This document shows positions 16,011 through 23,913 of a DNA stretch of 47,598 nt, piece by piece. Under the pieces are notes generated by a model. That model did no database searches and was not told where the DNA came from. It was given only the letters and a program-made list of their open reading frames with translations. The stretch lies in contig NZ_JAQZSG010000013.1 in the NCBI RefSeq assembly GCF_028745515.1, positions 78,564 to 126,161 on the forward strand, read 5' to 3'. Numbering within the stretch: the first letter of the stretch is position 1; the number at the start of each line of letters is the position of its first letter. The translations under genes were made by a program, and so were the position numbers. The DNA comes from Paenibacillus thermotolerans (GTDB taxonomy: Bacteria; Bacillota; Bacilli; Paenibacillales; YIM-B00363).

Positions 16011-17228
16011 TTAGTCGGCCAGCTCCCTTCCTTTCGTCTCCGTGCCGAGGAGCCAGACGGCCAGCGCCCCGACGACGATCGAGGCGAAAAATAGGATGAA
16101 TACGGCCGGTATGCTCACATCGCGAGCGATAAGCCAGCCGACGAGGAACGGAGCGATGACGCCGCCGACGCGGCCGAACGATGCCGCAAGGCCCGTCCCG
16201 GTGGAGCGGAACTTCGTCGGGTATAGCTCCGGCGTATAGGCGTACATTCCGCCCCATGCGCCTAAATTAAAGAACGACAGGCCGATGCCCGCCGCAATGA
16301 GCGAGCCGGCCGACGCCGCCGATCCGAACCATACGGCAAACAAGGCGGTGAGCAGCAGGTAGCTGACCAATACGAACTTTCTTCCGAACCTTTCAATGAA
16401 ATAGGCGGCCGTAAAGTACCCGGGCAGCTGCGCCAACGTCATGATGAGCACGTATTGGAAGCTTTTGACCAAGCTGAAGCCCTTCATCACCATAACGGTC
16501 GGCAGCCAGAGGAACATGCCGTAATACGAAAAGACTACGGTGAACCACAAAATCCAGAGCATGATCGTCGAGCGGCGATATTCAGCGGTCCATACGGATT
16601 TGAACTTCCTTAAGAGCGGTTCGTTCCGTTCTGTTCGCCGTTCCTTAAATCTCGGCGGATCTTGAATCGATGTCCGGAGGTAGATCGCATACAGCGCAGG
16701 CAGCGCTCCGATCAGGAAGCCCGATTGCCAGCCGTAGCGAGGCATAACGAAATAAGCGATCAGCGCCGAAGCGATCCAGCCGCCCGCCCAGAAGCTCTCC
16801 AGCAGCACGACGACTCTGCCGCGTTCCTTCGCCGGCACCGACTCGGACACGAGCGTCGAAGCGACGGGCAGTTCCCCGCCTAAGCCTACCCCCGCGAAAA
16901 ATCGCAGCAGACACAGTACGGCAAAGCTAGCAGCCAAGGCCGAGAGGCCGCTCGCTGCGGAGAACAAGAGCAGTGTCCAAAGAAGCACCGCCTTCCGCCC
17001 GTAACGGTCGGCCAGCGTACCCGCGAATGCGGCTCCGAAAACCATGCCGATGGAGTTTATGCTTGTAAACAGCCCCACCTGTTCGGAGGAAAGCTCCCAT
17101 TCCACCTTCAGCGCCGCGATAATAAAAGAGATGAGCCCGACATCCATCGCGTCGAACATCCAGCTGATTCCCGCGCTAAGCAGCAGCTTTCGATGCTTGC
17201 GGTTTTGCAGCGCCTCAATGTTGTACAT
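16011..17228 (-). CDS. MFS transporter, NiaP/YceI-like
   Basis: A 405-residue, 12-helix major facilitator transporter. The opening (HRKLLLSAGISWMFDAMDVG), the A-motif GTLADRYGRK and the helix-4 segment RFFAGVGLGGELPVAST place it with the organic-acid/niacin group that includes B. subtilis NiaP (YceI). It also carries MYAYTPELYPTKFRSTGTG near helix 10. GGAGG is 9 nt before ATG 17228. No NiaR-type operator is evident upstream, so niacin uptake is only one possibility; aromatic or other carboxylates are alternatives. It is monocistronic. Confidence 0.85.
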   Translation of the reverse strand: MYNIEALQNRKHRKLLLSAGISWMFDAMDVGLISFIIAALKVEWELSSEQVGLFTSINSIGMVFGAAFAGTLADRYGRKAVLLWTLLLFSAASGLSALAASFAVLCLLRFFAGVGLGGELPVASTLVSESVPAKERGRVVVLLESFWAGGWIASALIAYFVMPRYGWQSGFLIGALPALYAIYLRTSIQDPPRFKERRTERNEPLLRKFKSVWTAEYRRSTIMLWILWFTVVFSYYGMFLWLPTVMVMKGFSLVKSFQYVLIMTLAQLPGYFTAAYFIERFGRKFVLVSYLLLTALFAVWFGSAASAGSLIAAGIGLSFFNLGAWGGMYAYTPELYPTKFRSTGTGLAASFGRVGGVIAPFLVGWLIARDVSIPAVFILFFASIVVGALAVWLLGTETKGRELAD

Positions 17229-17347
17229 TGCCGCCAGCCTCCATTTCCCTCTCGTTCGCCTTACAAAATGTGTACCCGATCAAACCTTTTTTCCGTATAA
17301 TAATGGCAAAGCATCTTATATCCCAACGGAACAAGGTGAGGATTCGT

Positions 17348-17935
17348 ATGCGGTACTTCGTTGAATTCATCACACATCGTTTGATCGTTTTTTTAACCTG
17401 TACTTTTCTTGTAAGCGCTGCAGTTGCATGCTTGTATCCTTGGAGCGGCCGAACCGTCCTTTACGCGGCGGTCGGGGCTTTGCTGGTGCTGATCACCGAG
17501 TACACCGTCCACCGGTATATGCTTCACCAGTTTCCGGCTCTGATGCCCGCCGCTTATCGGGGACATCAAGCGCATCACCAAAACCCTTCGGATATACGCT
17601 ATTTGTTCGGTCCCGTACGATACGACTTCATCAGCTACGCGCTCATGTTCTTTTTTGCTTGGCTGCTGAGCCGCAATGTCGGACTGGCCGCCGCGCTTAC
17701 CGCCGGCGCCGGCGCTTGCCAGCTGTACTATCAGTGGAAGCATTATATCGCTCATCGCCCGGTCACACCGCTTACCCCATGGGGCAGATGGTTGAAGAAG
17801 CTTCATCTGCTGCACCATCATCTCGATGAGCATGCCTGGTACGGCGTGTCGAATCCGTTCTTCGACGCCGTAATGGGCACCTACCGGCGCGACCGCCGAA
17901 AGAAGTCCTCCGCCAGCCAAAGCAAAACCCTTTGA
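17348..17935 (+). CDS. Membrane fatty-acid hydroxylase/sterol-desaturase-family protein
   Basis: A 195-residue membrane protein with the histidine clusters that bind a di-iron centre: HRYMLH (55-60), GHQAHH (72-77), HYIAH, and HLLHHHLDEHAW. Four hydrophobic segments surround them. The family hydroxylates or desaturates lipids or carotenoids at the membrane surface using O2. The frame opens at 17228, but GAGG 6 nt before ATG 17348 sets the start. A perfect TATAAT at 17296 has no good -35. The gene is divergent from the MFS gene and convergent with the CNNM gene, sharing a terminator with it. Confidence 0.88.
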   Translation: MRYFVEFITHRLIVFLTCTFLVSAAVACLYPWSGRTVLYAAVGALLVLITEYTVHRYMLHQFPALMPAAYRGHQAHHQNPSDIRYLFGPVRYDFISYALMFFFAWLLSRNVGLAAALTAGAGACQLYYQWKHYIAHRPVTPLTPWGRWLKKLHLLHHHLDEHAWYGVSNPFFDAVMGTYRRDRRKKSSASQSKTL

Positions 17936-17953
17936 TTCTTATTTCAAAGGGTT
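17926..17953. terminator. Bidirectional terminator overlapping two stop codons
   Basis: AACCCTTTGA and TCAAAGGGTT form a perfect 10-bp stem with an 8-nt loop. The arms include the stop codon of the hydroxylase gene on the plus strand and the end of the CNNM gene on the minus strand. T-rich stretches follow on both sides, so the hairpin should terminate both convergent transcripts. Confidence 0.85.
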
Positions 17954-19246
17954 CGTCACTTTTATTTTTTTTATGAATTTTTCATCCGCTTCGATCACCT
18001 GAAAGACGGCTCCTTTAAACTCGACGGAAAGCTTCTCGCCCGGAGCGGGAAGCCTTCCGAGCTGTCCGATGACAAAGCCGCTGACCGTTTCGTAATCGTC
18101 TACCGGCAGCCCGATCCGCAGCACCTCTTCGACGTCCTCCAGATCGGTAATGCCGTTAATCAAATACGTGTTCTCGCTCACTTCGACGATATCCTTGATT
18201 TCTTCATCATGCTCGTCAAAAATGTTCCCAACGATTTCCTCGAGCAGGTCCTCAGCCGTTACGATCCCCGCGGTTCCGCCGTATTCGTCGATAACGACCG
18301 CCATATGAACCTTATTCAGCTGCAAATCCCGGAACACCTCGTCCGTCATCCGGTGCATCGGGACATGGTACGGCTTACGCATAATCGTCCGCAAGTCGAA
18401 TGCGTCTTCGTTGCAATTATCCATAAATTGAATCATGTCTTTTACATGCAGAATGCCGACAATATCGTCGATTCCTTCCCCGTATACGGGATACCGCGTA
18501 TATTTCTCTTCATTCATGATGCGCACCACTTCTTTAAACGGGGCGTCCGCCGAAATCGCCACAATATGTATCCGGTGCGTCATAATATCGGAAACCTCTT
18601 TATTGTCGAAGTCGAAGATATTGTTGATCATCATTCTTTCGGCTTCTTGAATCGCTCCCGACTCGTTGCCGACGTCCACCATCATCCGGATTTCTTCTTC
18701 CGTCACCTCTTCTTCATTGCTGTTCGGATCGACCCCGAACAAGCGGACGGTTACGTTCATCGAGAAGGTGAGCAGCTTGACGAACGGGGCGGTAATGAGC
18801 GACAGCACGGTCAGCGGCCGCACGGCGATCATGGAAATCGGTTCCGCCTTCTTCATCGCCAGTCTCTTCGGTACCAGCTCTCCGAATACCAGCGTAAAGT
18901 AAGAAAGAATTAACGTAATGACGATTAAGGACACACTGTCCAATATTTTCGGAGGGATCGGTATGCCTACTTCGTACGCGAATCGCGCAAAGCGCTTCGC
19001 GAAGGTGTCCGCTGCGAAGGCGCTCGCCATAAAGCCGGCAAGCGTAATGCCGATTTGAATCGTTGCGAGAAAGCGGCTCGGTTCCTTCAGCAAATTGTAA
19101 AGCATCTGGGACTTCTTGTCGCCTTCCTCCGCCATCGCTTTCACCTTGTTATCGTTAAGCGAGATCAGGGCGATTTCCGAGGCGGCGAAGAACGCATTGA
19201 TTAAAATAAGAATTAACAGTACTACAATTTCGGTAATCAGATTCAT
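17939..19246 (-). CDS. CNNM/CBS/CorC-HlyC family membrane protein
   Basis: About 435 residues. The N-terminal CNNM membrane domain (about 1-200) has FFAASEIALISLND and LVFGELVPKRLAMKKAE; a CBS pair follows (IMTHRIHIVAIS.. and HVKDMIQF), then the C-terminal CorC_HlyC domain. Such proteins act in Mg2+ or related cation transport and salt tolerance rather than true haemolysis. The start is ATG 19246 or the GTG immediately before it; AGG is unusually close to both, so the start is uncertain by one codon. A decayed TerC gene ends 4 nt upstream, so this gene may once have followed an intact metal-efflux gene. Confidence 0.9.
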   Translation of the reverse strand: MNLITEIVVLLILILINAFFAASEIALISLNDNKVKAMAEEGDKKSQMLYNLLKEPSRFLATIQIGITLAGFMASAFAADTFAKRFARFAYEVGIPIPPKILDSVSLIVITLILSYFTLVFGELVPKRLAMKKAEPISMIAVRPLTVLSLITAPFVKLLTFSMNVTVRLFGVDPNSNEEEVTEEEIRMMVDVGNESGAIQEAERMMINNIFDFDNKEVSDIMTHRIHIVAISADAPFKEVVRIMNEEKYTRYPVYGEGIDDIVGILHVKDMIQFMDNCNEDAFDLRTIMRKPYHVPMHRMTDEVFRDLQLNKVHMAVVIDEYGGTAGIVTAEDLLEEIVGNIFDEHDEEIKDIVEVSENTYLINGITDLEDVEEVLRIGLPVDDYETVSGFVIGQLGRLPAPGEKLSVEFKGAVFQVIEADEKFIKKIKVTNPLK

Positions 19247-19252
19247 CACCTG

Positions 19253-19545
19253 CTAATCGACTGATTTTCGTTGCACGGCTTTCCGTTGATGCGAAAGGGT
19301 ATAAACTGCCAATTTCACTCCTACCCATCCTACAATAATGAAAGCCGCGGTTTCAAGACCGGGCCGTCGTTCTAGCAGCTATACAAAGATGGAAGCGGGA
19401 GCGACGAATCTCATAGCGACCACACCGATTAGTCATGATCGCACGCAGTTAACCGGTGCATTGTCCGCTGCCGGTATGCCCCCCTCATTGCCGATCAGCT
19501 CAGGAAGCACCCGGGCATATGTAAGCAGCAGGACCGTATCCGTCG
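19253..19545 (-). pseudogene. Decayed TerC/YkoY-family membrane protein gene
   Basis: In one minus-strand frame I read TDTVLLLTYARVLPELIG, then LIGVVAMRFVAP, then LLERRPGLETAAFIIVG continuing WVGVKLAVYTLSH. The last segments match the C-terminal half of TerC-family proteins such as YkoY (PGLETAAF.IVGWVGVKLAVYTL). Two stop codons interrupt the frame (TGA 19433-19435 and TAG 19379-19381), the N-terminal two thirds are missing, and the usual C-terminal helix is replaced by a short unrelated tail ending at TAG 19253. TerC proteins export manganese. The remnant abuts the CNNM gene and the repeat pair at 19687-19871. Confidence 0.8.
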
Positions 19546-19686
19546 TTCTCTTCGCCTTTCACACGAATTTCCATGGGGGTATTGTTTGCCGGACATTTGT
19601 TTTTATGCGGTGCGGTTTAATCCGCGGGAAGAACAAAGGATTAGGGCATGGCTCGGTCGAGTTTCCGCGACGGCTGGCGGCTCGCT

Positions 19687-19758
19687 CTAACGGACACGGA
19701 TGCAGCTATTCGGAGTTTTGAGTTGAGTTTGCGGTTGTAACGGACACCACTGCAGTTA
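19687..19758 (-). repeat. Dispersed repeat, two 22-mers 50 nt apart (copy 2, inverted)
   Basis: Minus-strand versions of the 22-mer at 19687-19708 and 19737-19758, again with starts 50 nt apart and each ending TGTCCGTTA on the minus strand. The sequence between the units differs more from the other copies. It forms the left arm of an inverted arrangement with the copy at 19800. Confidence 0.65.
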
Positions 19759-19786
19759 TAGCCTCGAAAAAGCAAGGAAAAACACA

Positions 19787-19873
19787 AAAAATCGGGGTTT
19801 AGCGTCTGCTGTGTCCGTTAGAGGAATGACGGCGGGCAAATGGGCGATATAGCGTCTGCTGTGTCCGTAAGCA
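19787..19873 (+). repeat. Dispersed repeat, two 22-mers 50 nt apart (copy 3)
   Basis: Units at 19800-19821 and 19850-19871 (both TAGCGTCTGCTG followed by TGTCCGTWAG), exactly 50 nt apart. It is nearly identical to copy 1 over about 85 nt, including the leading AAAAATCGGGGTTTAGCGTC. Together with copy 2 it gives a divergent pair around a 41-bp centre. The rest of 19546-20010 shows no gene. Confidence 0.75.
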
Positions 19874-20010
19874 CTCAGGGGTTAGCAAGAGGCGGCGAGA
19901 AACAGGTGTCAAAATGAACAAATTCACCCTTACGGTGACTGATTGCACTAACCGACGGTTACATTTCCGCCGATCCCCCATTCGAAAGATGACCTGCCAA
20001 AACAATCAAA

Positions 20011-20044
20011 AAAGCCCGCCGTTCGGCAGGTTTTGGCGGGCTTT
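20011..20044 (-). terminator. Terminator of the mhq operon
   Basis: AAAGCCCGCC and GGCGGGCTTT form a 10-bp stem 12 nt past the last stop; TTTTTTG follows on the minus strand. Confidence 0.9.
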
Positions 20045-20055
20045 ATCAGCATATA

Positions 20056-21030
20056 TTACTTATCTGTTTCCAGCGGCTTCAACCGCGCTTCAATGGAAGC
20101 ACGCTGAGCTTCGAAGTACGGCGGCAGCGACAGTCTTTCCCCGAGGCGCTCGAAGTCCTCGTCGCTTTCGAAGCCCGGACCGTCCGTAGCCAGTTCAAAC
20201 AAAATGCCGTTAGGCTCTCTGAAATATAACGACTTAAAATAATATCGCTCCACAAATCCCGAGTTCGGCATTCGGTTTTCGGAGATACGGTCGATCCACT
20301 TTCGCAGCTCTTCCTCGTTATCCACCCGGAACGCTACATGGTGAACGCTGCCGCGTCCCGGTCTTTCCCGCGGAAGGTCGCTCCGCTCCGCCAGATGAAC
20401 CTCCGCGCCCGTGCCGCCCTCTCCGGTCTCGAACACCCGAACCTCGCCCGAACCCGGCAAAGAATATCCCGGTATCTCGCGGAAGCCCATGATGTCCGTC
20501 AATACGGAAGCAGTAATCTCGGGCTTAGGTACCGTCAAAGTGACCGGTCCCAAGCCGATAATGCCGTACCGTTCCGGTACGGGCGCCCGTTCCCACGGCT
20601 TGCCGCCGGGCACGCCTTTGTTGCGCTCGTCGGATACGAGCGCAAGCCGCTGGCCCTCCGGATCGCGGAACGGGAGCGTTGCGCGTCCGGCAACCCGGGT
20701 TATTTCGTCATGATCGACACCGAGCTGTTCGAACCGCTTTTTCCAATACCCGATCGCCTCGTCATCCGCCACCCTTAGCGTCGTTAAGGAGATGCTGTTC
20801 GTCCCCGGATACGTCGGTCCGGCGTTCGGTATTTCGAAGAAGGTCAAGTCGGTACCCGGATTTCCGCGCTCATCCGCGTAGAACAGATGATACACCGACG
20901 TGTCGTCCTGGTTGACGCTCTTTTTGACGAGCCTCATCCCGAGAACTCCCGTGTAAAATTCATAGTTGTTTTTCGCGTTCGCCGTAATGGCCGATACATG
21001 ATGCTGCCCTTTGAGCGCTTTAAGCTCCAT
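20056..21030 (-). CDS. mhqO: Ring-cleaving dioxygenase, MhqO/MhqE type
   Basis: A 324-residue extradiol-type dioxygenase made of two vicinal-oxygen-chelate modules. Metal-site landmarks are GQHHVSAITANA (first His), SVHHVAFRV (second) and ILFELATDGPGF with the acidic ligand. In B. subtilis such proteins open quinone and catechol rings during electrophile stress. The frame opens at 21090, but GGAGG 9 nt before ATG 21030 sets the start. It is the third gene of the operon, 16 nt after mhqD, and a distant paralogue of the first. Confidence 0.88.
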   Translation of the reverse strand: MELKALKGQHHVSAITANAKNNYEFYTGVLGMRLVKKSVNQDDTSVYHLFYADERGNPGTDLTFFEIPNAGPTYPGTNSISLTTLRVADDEAIGYWKKRFEQLGVDHDEITRVAGRATLPFRDPEGQRLALVSDERNKGVPGGKPWERAPVPERYGIIGLGPVTLTVPKPEITASVLTDIMGFREIPGYSLPGSGEVRVFETGEGGTGAEVHLAERSDLPRERPGRGSVHHVAFRVDNEEELRKWIDRISENRMPNSGFVERYYFKSLYFREPNGILFELATDGPGFESDEDFERLGERLSLPPYFEAQRASIEARLKPLETDK

Positions 21031-21046
21031 TGTGCATCCCCTCCTC

Positions 21047-21661
21047 TTATTGGTTCTTGAACTGCCCCTTATACCACTCAGCCGCCGCATTCACTTCCGT
21101 TCCGGTCAGCTGATGCCCGAAATATTCCCAGTGCACGGCGACGGTCGCACCCGCGCCTTCCAGCAGCGTTTGCAAATCCTCCGTTTCCTGCGCCGGGCAG
21201 ATCGGGTCGTTCCTCCCGGCTCCGATAAAGACCGGCACCCCCGTAAGATCGGGAAGCTCTACTCCTCTGCGGGGAACCATCGGATGATGCAGGATAGCCC
21301 CTTGGAGCGAGCCCGGAATGTGAAACAGCAGGCTGCCGGCGATATTCGCGCCGTTGGAATATCCGACCGCAATTACGGAGCCGCGGTCGAACCCGTACTC
21401 CTGTGCCGCTTGATTCAAAAAATCGTGAAGCTCATTCGTGCGAAACACCAGATCCTCTTCGTCAAACACACCCTCGGCAAGCCTTCTGAAAAATCTCGGC
21501 ATCCCGTTCTCAAGCACGTTTCCCCGTACGCTTAGCACGCCTGCCGTCGGATCGATCCGCTGCGCCAGCGGAAGCAAATCGTTCTCCATGCCGCCCGTTC
21601 CGTGGAGCAGCAGGAGCGTCGGCGCCGTCGGCTCCGTGCCTTGCCTGTAAATATGCTTCAC
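21047..21661 (-). CDS. mhqD: MhqD-like carboxylesterase/hydrolase
   Basis: A 204-residue alpha/beta hydrolase of the phospholipase/carboxylesterase group: LLLHGTGG oxyanion region, GYSNGA nucleophile elbow (Ser102), GRNDPICP acid and FGHQLTG histidine. MhqD acts with the ring-cleaving dioxygenases in quinone detoxification, presumably hydrolysing ring-fission products. GTG 21661 overlaps the TGA of the upstream dioxygenase (GTGA), so translation is coupled. Confidence 0.9.
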   Translation of the reverse strand: MKHIYRQGTEPTAPTLLLLHGTGGMENDLLPLAQRIDPTAGVLSVRGNVLENGMPRFFRRLAEGVFDEEDLVFRTNELHDFLNQAAQEYGFDRGSVIAVGYSNGANIAGSLLFHIPGSLQGAILHHPMVPRRGVELPDLTGVPVFIGAGRNDPICPAQETEDLQTLLEGAGATVAVHWEYFGHQLTGTEVNAAAEWYKGQFKNQ

Positions 21662-22608
21662 GATTGATCCTCCTCCAGTACGCGTATTTCAAGAGGCGGC
21701 AGTCCCGCTTCGATCGCGCTGCGGTGCGGCTCGAACCATTCCGGCAGCTTCAGCTCCCCGCCGAGCGATTCGAACGGCTCATCTTTCGTGAAGCCCGGCG
21801 GATCGGTGGCGATTTCGAAGAGGATTTCCCCTTCCTCACGGAAGTACACCGCCGTGAAATACTGCCGGTCAACGACAGGCGTCGGCTGAAAGCCCGCCTT
21901 CATGACCCGTTCTCTCCATTGCTCCTGATCCGCCAAATCGTTCGCGCGCCATGCGATGTGATGAATCGTTCCCGTTCCGCCGATCCCTCTGCCCATCACC
22001 GCAGCGTTCACGTCGATTCGGTTGCCGAGATCCCCGTTGGAGCGGAAACGCACCAACCCGGCCTCCTCGCCGATTCGTTCAAGCCCCATTACATGCTCCA
22101 GCAAGTGCATCGTTTGCACGGGAGCCATGCTGTACAGGACCGCGCCGCCGAACCCTTTAATCGCCTTATCCGCCGGCACCCCGCCGAACGACCAACCGCT
22201 TTGCGGTCCTTCCTCCCGCTCCGTCAGCTCCAGCTGCAAGCCGTCGGGATCCTTAAAGCGAATATACGATTCGCCGAACCGTTCCGCATGCGTAAAGGCC
22301 ACCTTGAACTTGTTCAACCGCCCTTCCCAGAACGGAAGCGCCCCCGGCGGAACCGCAAACGTCGTATACCCGACCTGTCCGCCGCCGACCTTGCCCCTGC
22401 GCCCTTCTTCCCATGGAAAAAAGGTGATCGCCGTACCCGGACTGCCCTTCTCGTTCCCGAAATAAAGATGGTACACCTCCGGCGCGTCGAAGTTAATCGT
22501 CTTCTTCACGAGACGCAAACCGAGAATGCCCGCATAAAAATCCGCATTTCGCTGCGCGTTTCCGACAAACGCTGTAATATGGTGAATGCCTGCCGTTCGC
22601 TGTGTCAT
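21658..22608 (-). CDS. mhqE: Ring-cleaving dioxygenase, MhqE/MhqO type
   Basis: A 316-residue two-module VOC dioxygenase with AGIHHITAFVGNA, TIHHIAWRA and ILFEIATDPPGF carrying the metal ligands; the substrate is probably a hydroquinone or catechol. The frame opens at 22632, but GGGAGG 9 nt before ATG 22608 fixes the start. It is the first gene of a dioxygenase-hydrolase-dioxygenase operon, which resembles B. subtilis mhqED and mhqNOP merged. The promoter carries an MhqR-like palindrome in its spacer. Confidence 0.9.
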   Translation of the reverse strand: MTQRTAGIHHITAFVGNAQRNADFYAGILGLRLVKKTINFDAPEVYHLYFGNEKGSPGTAITFFPWEEGRRGKVGGGQVGYTTFAVPPGALPFWEGRLNKFKVAFTHAERFGESYIRFKDPDGLQLELTEREEGPQSGWSFGGVPADKAIKGFGGAVLYSMAPVQTMHLLEHVMGLERIGEEAGLVRFRSNGDLGNRIDVNAAVMGRGIGGTGTIHHIAWRANDLADQEQWRERVMKAGFQPTPVVDRQYFTAVYFREEGEILFEIATDPPGFTKDEPFESLGGELKLPEWFEPHRSAIEAGLPPLEIRVLEEDQS

Positions 22609-22704
22609 CGCTTGAAACCTCCCGTTTTTCAAATTTCAGCTATGGAAAAGCCGCTTTTCGTTAACTTTTCTTCGTCAAGTGAAGATCATTCATTGCTTGA
22701 TTCA

Positions 22705-22733
22705 TTTATATCAAATTTGAGATATTTAGTCCA
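22705..22733 (-). promoter_or_regulatory. mhq promoter with MhqR-like operator
   Basis: Minus-strand TGGACT (22728-22733) and TATAAA (22705-22710) are 17 bp apart. The palindrome ATATCAAATTTGAGATAT (22708-22725) fills the spacer. It resembles the MhqR box of Bacillus and Staphylococcus (TATCTCGAATTCGAGATA), so quinone-responsive repression by a MarR/DUF24-like MhqR encoded elsewhere is inferred. Confidence 0.7.
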
Positions 22734-22766
22734 GAACCAATCATTTACTTTGTATGAAATACTACC

Positions 22767-22795
22767 TTGACAGTCATAGTAATATGTTTTACATT
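22767..22795 (+). promoter_or_regulatory. Promoter of the padR-pentapeptide-efflux operon
   Basis: Consensus TTGACA (22767-22772), 17 bp, TACATT (22790-22795), about 22 bp before the PadR start. An AT-rich imperfect dyad (ATATGTTTTACATTGTATAT) overlaps the -10 and could be the PadR operator. Confidence 0.75.
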
Positions 22796-22816
22796 GTATA
22801 TCGAGGAGTGAGAATC

Positions 22817-23146
22817 ATGAGCGAACAAAAGATCACCTCCGACTTGCTCAGAGGACATACCGACACCATCATTCTTAAACTGCTTTCTTCCGGGGATAAG
22901 TACGGATATGAGATTTGCAAACTGGTTCAATCAGGCTCCGGCAATGAATATGAACTAAAGGAGGCCACGATGTATTCGAGCCTGAAGAGGATGGAACAGG
23001 AAGGAAGCATAACCTCTTACTGGGGGGATGAAACCCACGGCGGGCGAAGAAAGTATTATCGCATTACCGATAAAGGCGCCCGGACTTACATTGAAAATAA
23101 AAAAAACTGGGAGCATGCGAAACGAATCCTGGATCAATTAATTTAA
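22817..23146 (+). CDS. PadR-family transcriptional regulator
   Basis: A 109-residue PadR protein of the short type. It has the winged helix with YGYEICKLVQ, LKEATMYSSLKRMEQEGSITSYW and the wing GGRRKYYRITDKG, then a single C-terminal helix. The open frame reaches back to 22754, but GAGGAG before ATG 22817 decides the start. It heads a three-gene operon (20 nt to the fusion gene, 30 nt more to the pump). I infer autorepression and induction by a toxic compound; the ligand cannot be predicted. Confidence 0.9.
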   Translation: MSEQKITSDLLRGHTDTIILKLLSSGDKYGYEICKLVQSGSGNEYELKEATMYSSLKRMEQEGSITSYWGDETHGGRRKYYRITDKGARTYIENKKNWEHAKRILDQLI

Positions 23147-23166
23147 GGAAAGGAAGAACGGAAATC

Positions 23167-23883
23167 ATGAACGAAAAACTGAGAGACTATTTAGACCGCG
23201 TATTCGCCCGTTATGAAGGGCTGCCTCCCGTTATGGAAATAAAGGAAGAGCTTTATCGCGATCTGCAGGAAAAGCTCGCCGATCTGAAGCGCGAGGGCTA
23301 TGACGACGAGGCCGCTCTTCAGCTGGCAATCGATTCGATCGGCGACATCTCCGAGCTGGTGGAAAGCATGAACGCAACGGCCAGAGAGCTTCAGCAAAGC
23401 GTCGGCATGGACCTGTCCAAGAGCAACCTCCAACGAATGGATTTTCGCGAAGTCCAAGTGCCGGGCGGCAAATTCAATTACAGCAACCTACAGGGCTCCG
23501 ACTTTACACATTCCGATTTGACGAACAGCACCTTTAAATGCAGCAATCTGGACCGCGCCGTGTTTGACGGAGCCAATCTGACCGGCGCGAAGCTGATCAA
23601 ATCCAATTTGAGACGAGCGAGCTTTAGAGATTGCGTCTTAGACCGTACGGATTTCAGCTCATCGGAATTATCGGGAGTAAACTTCGACGGTCTGTCGTTC
23701 AACGGTACAATCTTTGATTATTCGGGACTGAAGGGAACTTCGTTTCGGAACGCCATTTTCAAAAATGTTTCCTTCAAAACGGACGTAAAGAAGGCGATAT
23801 TCGACGGTGCGGCGATGGATAAAGTTACTTACGCGCTGTTGAAAGGGTTTAAGGCGAATCTGACAAACGTTACGACCCTATAG
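23167..23883 (+). CDS. Helical-domain plus pentapeptide-repeat fusion protein
   Basis: A 238-residue protein. Residues 1-75 form an acidic helical domain (YLDRVFARYEGLPPVMEIKEEL, in two pieces, then DEAALQLAIDSIGDISELV) like the DUF1700/HAAS modules often encoded beside PadR regulators. From about 82 to 220 run A(D/N)LXX pentapeptide repeats (SNLQG SDFTH SDLTN STF..), which fold into a right-handed beta helix. Qnr and MfpA pentapeptide proteins mimic DNA and shield gyrase; others have unrelated roles. There is no signal peptide or membrane segment. It lies between a PadR gene and an efflux pump gene. Confidence 0.85.
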   Translation: MNEKLRDYLDRVFARYEGLPPVMEIKEELYRDLQEKLADLKREGYDDEAALQLAIDSIGDISELVESMNATARELQQSVGMDLSKSNLQRMDFREVQVPGGKFNYSNLQGSDFTHSDLTNSTFKCSNLDRAVFDGANLTGAKLIKSNLRRASFRDCVLDRTDFSSSELSGVNFDGLSFNGTIFDYSGLKGTSFRNAIFKNVSFKTDVKKAIFDGAAMDKVTYALLKGFKANLTNVTTL

Positions 23884-23913
23884 ACCGTACCCGTAAAGGA
23901 GAGAATCAAAATC

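Noticed and set aside
17273-17301. Promoter for the fatty-acid hydroxylase
   Set aside because: Perfect TATAAT at 17296 but the -35 position reads TACCCG; not strong enough to annotate.
19338-19721. 127-codon plus-strand frame
   Set aside because: No ribosome site or family; it runs antisense through the TerC remnant and into the repeat.
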